DNA of 64,000 bases from Larkinella bovis (lineage in GTDB: Bacteria > Bacteroidota > Bacteroidia > Cytophagales > Spirosomataceae). The notes beneath the pieces are model-generated. The model worked only from the letters and a program-made list of their open reading frames with translations, was not told the DNA's origin and did not search any database. Location of the stretch: positions 79,705-143,704 of the forward strand of contig NZ_JBHSMA010000014.1 of NCBI RefSeq assembly GCF_042655385.1, in the 5' to 3' direction. A program made the position numbers and the translations under genes. Of the stretch, positions 60,322-64,000 are shown in pieces. Each line of letters begins with the position of its first letter. Positions within the stretch are counted from its first letter, which is position 1.

Positions 60322-60831
60322 ATGAAAGTTAGCACGTTTGCCATTCGTTTGTGGCGACTAGCCTCCCTGGTGGGGTTTGCCGCCCTGTTAATTTATACGT
60401 ATGTTTCTCTGGAAACCAATGTGGCCGTGGGGTTCACGCCCGACAGCCGCCCGGATCTGTTTCTCGACCGCGATTACCTGTTCTACGGCTGTGTCGCTAT
60501 TTTTCTGATCAACAACACGGTCATCAACGTTCTGACGAAGCTGTTTCCGAAAGTCTCCGGGACGGCGCTGCCGATTCCGAATCAGCCGCTCTGGGTCGAA
60601 AACCGCTCCCAGTTGAACGATATTGTTCGTGACTGGTTTTACTGTCTGATGGCTGCCGTCAATACCGTGATGGCGCTGGCGCTGTATGTGCTGGGTAAAC
60701 TGAATAAACAACTCGGCGAAACCAGCCTGAGCGGTTATCAGTGGTTGTTACCGGTTTGTACGGCTATTCTTGGAATCGTTATCGTTTCGCTGCCGATCCG
60801 TCTGGCGATGAAACCCACTGCCGAAGACTGA
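60322..60831 (+). CDS. Hypothetical four-helix membrane protein
   Basis: The 169-residue protein has four hydrophobic helices (ASLVGFAALLIYTYV, GCVAIFLINNTVINVL, CLMAAVNTVMALALYVLG and LPVCTAILGIVIVSLP) and little else. No family is recognised. The start at 60322 gives the first helix the usual position. Its TGA stop overlaps the queA ATG (TGATG), so it is translationally coupled to queA. The coupling suggests an operon rather than a shared function. Confidence 0.7.
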   Translation: MKVSTFAIRLWRLASLVGFAALLIYTYVSLETNVAVGFTPDSRPDLFLDRDYLFYGCVAIFLINNTVINVLTKLFPKVSGTALPIPNQPLWVENRSQLNDIVRDWFYCLMAAVNTVMALALYVLGKLNKQLGETSLSGYQWLLPVCTAILGIVIVSLPIRLAMKPTAED

Positions 60832-62036
60832 TGAAAACGGAGTTGCAACTGGCCGATTTTCAGTACGATCTCCCCGACGAACGGATTGCCCGGTTTCCCC
60901 TGCCCCAGCGCGATCACTCCAAACTGCTGGAATACCGCCGGGGGGAAATTGTGCACCGGTCGTTCTTCGAGTTGCCGGACCGGTTGCCGACGGGTAGTTT
61001 GCTGGTCTTCAACAACACCCGGGTCATTCCGGCGCGACTGCATTTTCAGAAACCGACCGGTGCGCTTATCGAACTGTTTCTCCTAAACCCGGTTCCTACC
61101 GATCGGCTGGTTTCCGAGGCCATGCAGGATCTGGGCGAAAGTGTCTGGCAATGTATGATCGGTAACCGCAAACGCTGGAAACCGGACGAAGTCCTGTCGA
61201 AAGAAATCCGGATTGGTGAGCATTCCGTCTTTCTCCAGGCTCACTGGCACGATGCTGAGCATTCGTACATTCGGTTTACCTGGGCGGGTGAGGAATCGTT
61301 TGCTGCGGTTTTGCACGAAGCCGGTAAAATTCCGTTGCCGCCGTATCTGAACCGGGACGCAACCGAAGCCGATAAGGAAACATACCAGACCGTTTATTCG
61401 CGGATCGAGGGCGCGGTGGCGGCTCCCACGGCCGGGTTACATTTTACGCCGGAAGTATTTAGCCGATTGGGGGAAAAGGGAATCCGGACCGACTACCTGA
61501 CGCTGCACGTCGGGGCGGGAACCTTCCAGCCGATCAAGGCATCCGATGTTCGGCAGCACGCCATGCATACCGAGCAGGTGGTGTATACCCGCCAAAATCT
61601 GGAAAATCTCCTGAACCATAGCGGCCCGGTGATCGCCGTCGGAACCACGTCCCTGCGATCGCTGGAAAGTCTGTACTGGTTTGGTGTTCGGTTGTTAAAA
61701 AAGGAGCCGGAGCCGTTTTTTCTGGATCAGCAGTACGCCTATGCGTTTCCGGAAGCCGAATTGCCATCCCAAACCGACGCAGTGCGGGCGGTTTGGGATG
61801 AACTTCTGGAAACCGGGCAATCGCAGGTCATTGGCCATACCGGTATTTATTGCCTGCCCGGTTACCGGTTTCGGATCGTTGAGGGGTTGATGACCAATTT
61901 TCACCAACCCGGTTCAACATTGATCCTGCTGGTAGCGGCTTTGGTCGGCGAAAACTGGCGGGCAATCTACCAGGAAGCCCTCCAGAATGACTACCGGTTT
62001 TTAAGTTATGGGGACTCCTCCCTGCTTTTGCCCTGA
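60831..62036 (+). CDS. queA: S-adenosylmethionine:tRNA ribosyltransferase-isomerase
   Basis: The 401-residue QueA has the family segments DFQYDLPDERIARFPLPQRDHSKLL at the N-terminus, NNTRVIPARLHFQKPTGALIELFLL, AAPTAGLHFTPE and GTTSLRSLESLYW, and ends with NFHQPGSTLILLVAAL. It transfers and isomerises ribose from S-adenosylmethionine onto preQ1 in tRNA, a step in queuosine synthesis. It is about 50 residues longer than E. coli QueA. The start overlaps the upstream stop. Confidence 0.94.
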   Translation: MKTELQLADFQYDLPDERIARFPLPQRDHSKLLEYRRGEIVHRSFFELPDRLPTGSLLVFNNTRVIPARLHFQKPTGALIELFLLNPVPTDRLVSEAMQDLGESVWQCMIGNRKRWKPDEVLSKEIRIGEHSVFLQAHWHDAEHSYIRFTWAGEESFAAVLHEAGKIPLPPYLNRDATEADKETYQTVYSRIEGAVAAPTAGLHFTPEVFSRLGEKGIRTDYLTLHVGAGTFQPIKASDVRQHAMHTEQVVYTRQNLENLLNHSGPVIAVGTTSLRSLESLYWFGVRLLKKEPEPFFLDQQYAYAFPEAELPSQTDAVRAVWDELLETGQSQVIGHTGIYCLPGYRFRIVEGLMTNFHQPGSTLILLVAALVGENWRAIYQEALQNDYRFLSYGDSSLLLP

Positions 62037-62155
62037 AACCCTATCTTTGTACCTAACTTTGCTCACCGAAAGAGTTAAGGAGAAACAACATTCTATTATA
62101 TAGTAAGGGTGGAGTTCGCTCTTTCACTCATTCACTCTTTCACCGTTAAAGGCTA

Positions 62156-63445
62156 ATGATTGATTTTATTGAAGAACTCCGCTGGCGGGGCATGTTGCAG
62201 GACATGATGCCCGGTACGGAAGAACAACTCCGCAAAGAATCCACCGCCGGTTACATTGGCTTCGACCCCACGGCGGCTTCGCTGCATATCGGGAACCTGG
62301 CGACGATTATGCTGCTGGTGCATTTTCAGCGGGCCGGGCACAAACCCTTTGCGTTGGTGGGAGGGGCCACCGGTATGATTGGCGACCCATCCGGTCGGTC
62401 GACCGAGCGCGATTTTCTTTCCGAAGAAACCCTCCGCCACAATCAGGAGGGCATCCGGGCGCAGCTGACCCGGTTTCTGGTCTTCGACGACAGTGCCAAT
62501 TCGGCCGAAATGGTCAACAATTATGACTGGTTCAAGGAAATATCCTTTCTGGGTTTTCTGCGGGAAGCAGGAACGCATCTCACCGTTAATTATATGGTGG
62601 CAAAAGATTCGGTCAAAAAACGCCTGGAAACCGGTCTTTCCTTTACGGAATTCTCGTATCAGTTACTTCAGGGGTACGATTTTTACTGGCTTTATAAAAA
62701 CAAAGGAGTCCGGCTTCAGATGGGCGGCTCCGACCAATGGGGCAATATTACGACCGGTACCGAACTGATCCGGCGGAAGGAAGGTCGCGAGGAATACCAG
62801 GCTTTTGCCCTAACGACCCCATTGATTACCAAAGCGGACGGGACCAAGTTTGGAAAATCGGCGGGGGGCAACGTCTGGCTGGATCCAACAATGACGTCGC
62901 CCTACCAGTTTTACCAGTTCTGGCTTAACGCTACGGATGCCGACTGTCCGCGACTGATTCGGGTCTTTACGCTTTTATCCCGCGAGGAAATCGAGGCACT
63001 GGAGCGTCAGCATAACGAAGCCCCGCATTTGCGGATTCTGCAGAAAGCCATCGCGAAGGACGTAACAATCCGGGTGCACTCGCAGGCCGGGTATGATCTG
63101 GCGGTCAAGGCATCAGAGGTGCTCTTTGGAAAAGCCACGATCGATACCTTACGGACTATTCAGGCGGATGAATTTGACATCATCTTTGAAGGCGTACCCC
63201 AAACGGAAGTTTCGAAAGCCGACCTGGAAGCCGGGAAGGATATCGTAGAGTTACTTTCTATCGCAACCCGTGGCGAAATTTACGCGTCGAAAGGCGAAGC
63301 CCGGCGGGCACTGGCGCAAAATGCGGTTAGTGTGAATAAACAGAAGGTTACCGATGCAACGGCCCTGACCGAGCTGGAATGGTTGCAGGATCGGTATCTG
63401 GTAGTGTCGAAGGGCAAAAAAAACCACCTGATTAAGCGTTCGTAA
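62156..63445 (+). CDS. tyrS: Tyrosyl-tRNA synthetase
   Basis: The 429-residue class I synthetase has the HIGH-like motif SLHIGNL near residue 44, a KMSKS-like KFGKSAGGN at about 236, YDFYWLYKN and QMGGSDQWGNI for tyrosine and tRNA binding, and a C-terminal S4-like domain (ALAQNAVSVNKQKV). It charges tRNA-Tyr. The upstream 119 bases contain a TATCTTTG box at 62042-62049. A short CTTTCACTCATTCACTC run lies 12-36 bases before the start. Confidence 0.96.
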   Translation: MIDFIEELRWRGMLQDMMPGTEEQLRKESTAGYIGFDPTAASLHIGNLATIMLLVHFQRAGHKPFALVGGATGMIGDPSGRSTERDFLSEETLRHNQEGIRAQLTRFLVFDDSANSAEMVNNYDWFKEISFLGFLREAGTHLTVNYMVAKDSVKKRLETGLSFTEFSYQLLQGYDFYWLYKNKGVRLQMGGSDQWGNITTGTELIRRKEGREEYQAFALTTPLITKADGTKFGKSAGGNVWLDPTMTSPYQFYQFWLNATDADCPRLIRVFTLLSREEIEALERQHNEAPHLRILQKAIAKDVTIRVHSQAGYDLAVKASEVLFGKATIDTLRTIQADEFDIIFEGVPQTEVSKADLEAGKDIVELLSIATRGEIYASKGEARRALAQNAVSVNKQKVTDATALTELEWLQDRYLVVSKGKKNHLIKRS

Positions 63446-63465
63446 TTATTTTGAAAAAATTTTAG

Positions 63466-63526
63466 ACCGGTAACTTCTTGAAAACGAAGTGCCTACTTCA
63501 ACGAGGAAAGAAGTTGCCGGTTTATT
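63466..63526 (+). terminator. Intrinsic terminator of tyrS
   Basis: ACCGGTAACTTCTT (63466-63479) pairs with AAGAAGTTGCCGGT (63508-63521) with one G-U pair, with an inner GAAGT/ACTTC stem. It is followed by TTATTTT. Confidence 0.75.
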
Positions 63527-63539
63527 TTCGATGTGGTTC

Positions 63540-63570
63540 TTGACAAAGGGGAAAAAAATGCGGTACTTTG
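63540..63570 (+). promoter_or_regulatory. rRNA operon promoter P1 (TTGACA-18-TACTTTG)
   Basis: TTGACA at 63540-63545 is followed 18 bases later by TACTTTG (63564-63570) and then CAGTCCCAAA. The sequence from TTTG through CCCAAA is repeated at P2. Confidence 0.65.
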
Positions 63571-63682
63571 CAGTCCCAAATCAGGGAAGACACCGGGAGC
63601 GAAACTAGCTAACCTTTTGGTTATTAGTCAGTTAGGGGTCGGGAAGACGAAAAAAGAAGTAAAAATATTTTTTTCAATCTTC

Positions 63683-63713
63683 TTGCAAACTTCGAAACAA
63701 ACCGCTACCTTTG
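63683..63713 (+). promoter_or_regulatory. rRNA operon promoter P2 (TTGCAA-17-TACCTTTG)
   Basis: TTGCAA (63683-63688) is followed after 17 bases by TACCTTTG (63706-63713) and then CAGTCCCAAATTAAGGG. It exactly fits the consensus and lies about 165 bases upstream of the 16S gene. Confidence 0.75.
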
Positions 63714-63877
63714 CAGTCCCAAATTAAGGGAAACAAATTACTTCGATTGATACGGTTTCGGCCGGTTTCGATCATCGATTTTCCAAACGAGGAAAATACG
63801 TTCTTTGACGTGATGGACAGAACAGCATACCAAGAGACAGGCGACGACCTGACAAGTACAATTGTTAGTTTTTATTT

Positions 63878-64000
<123 letters not shown>

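Larger units (their letters stand above)
63446..63877. other. rRNA operon promoter and leader region
   Basis: This 432-base stretch has no credible gene. It holds the tyrS terminator, two tandem promoters, and a leader with CGTTCTTTGACG (63799-63810) resembling a boxA antitermination site. A small CTAACC-TTTT-GGTTA hairpin lies at about 63609-63624. Two overlapping open frames here are considered chance. Confidence 0.7.

Overview
The window comes from a Bacteroidota chromosome, most likely the order Cytophagales (Spirosoma/Larkinella-like). The evidence is two SusC/SusD outer-membrane pairs, many SCG- or SxC-type lipoproteins, frequent TTG-17/19-TAnnTTTG promoters, little sign of Shine-Dalgarno sites, and the first ~123 bases of a 16S rRNA gene at the right edge. 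The genus is inference from protein style. No phage, plasmid, transposase or CRISPR array was seen.

Layout. 1-4826 (minus strand) holds most of an ebo metabolite-traffic cluster: eboA, eboB (TatD-like), eboC (UbiA-like) and eboD (dehydroquinate-synthase-like, cut by the window edge). It is split by two plus-strand envelope genes, a DUF4136 lipoprotein and a small beta-barrel. 4863-6046 holds a Xer recombinase and rpsU. 6325-9951 holds ppx, a hotdog thioesterase, an SDR and an M19 dipeptidase. 9958-16553 (minus) holds a Wzi-like outer-membrane protein, a bacilliredoxin and a SUF iron-sulfur cluster operon (sufC-sufD-sufS-sufE-DUF59) without sufB. 16752-19162 pairs an arginine deiminase-like enzyme with CtlX, giving arginine to citrulline to ornithine without ATP recovery. 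19491-21790 holds a MarR regulator, an SDR and an SMP-30 family protein.

21869-31994 (minus) is two tandem SusC/SusD nutrient-uptake loci. They are followed by an M20 amidohydrolase, a large cupredoxin/PVC-type dehydrogenase/HEAT protein and an FG-GAP repeat protein (32145-38024). A multi-PAS histidine kinase and a YdcF protein follow. 41750-45501 (minus) is a compact acyl-activation cassette: fatty acyl-AMP ligase, free-standing acyl carrier protein, cytochrome P450 and a DUF1801 frataxin-like protein. 45689-54026 holds a BamA/TamA-like protein, an SLC45-like MFS transporter, lgt, yidD, an orphan GroES-like protein, a DUF4174 protein, a sialate O-acetylesterase and small proteins.

54111-58297 holds poorly characterised genes: a DUF4034-like protein of lower GC, a collagen-repeat lipoprotein, a protein with a DxDDTA motif like class II terpene cyclases, and two secreted proteins. 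58380-63445 is housekeeping: branched-chain aminotransferase, cobalamin adenosyltransferase, a membrane protein, queA and tyrS. An rRNA operon with tandem promoters begins at the right edge.

Superimposed on the genes are intergenic arrays with a strict 7-base period, in two sequence families each found twice, a REP-like palindrome pair that encodes the end of eboA, and several perfect 14-22 bp inverted repeats. The strongest candidates for a second look are the split ebo cluster, the acyl-AMP/ACP/P450 cassette and the DxDDTA protein.
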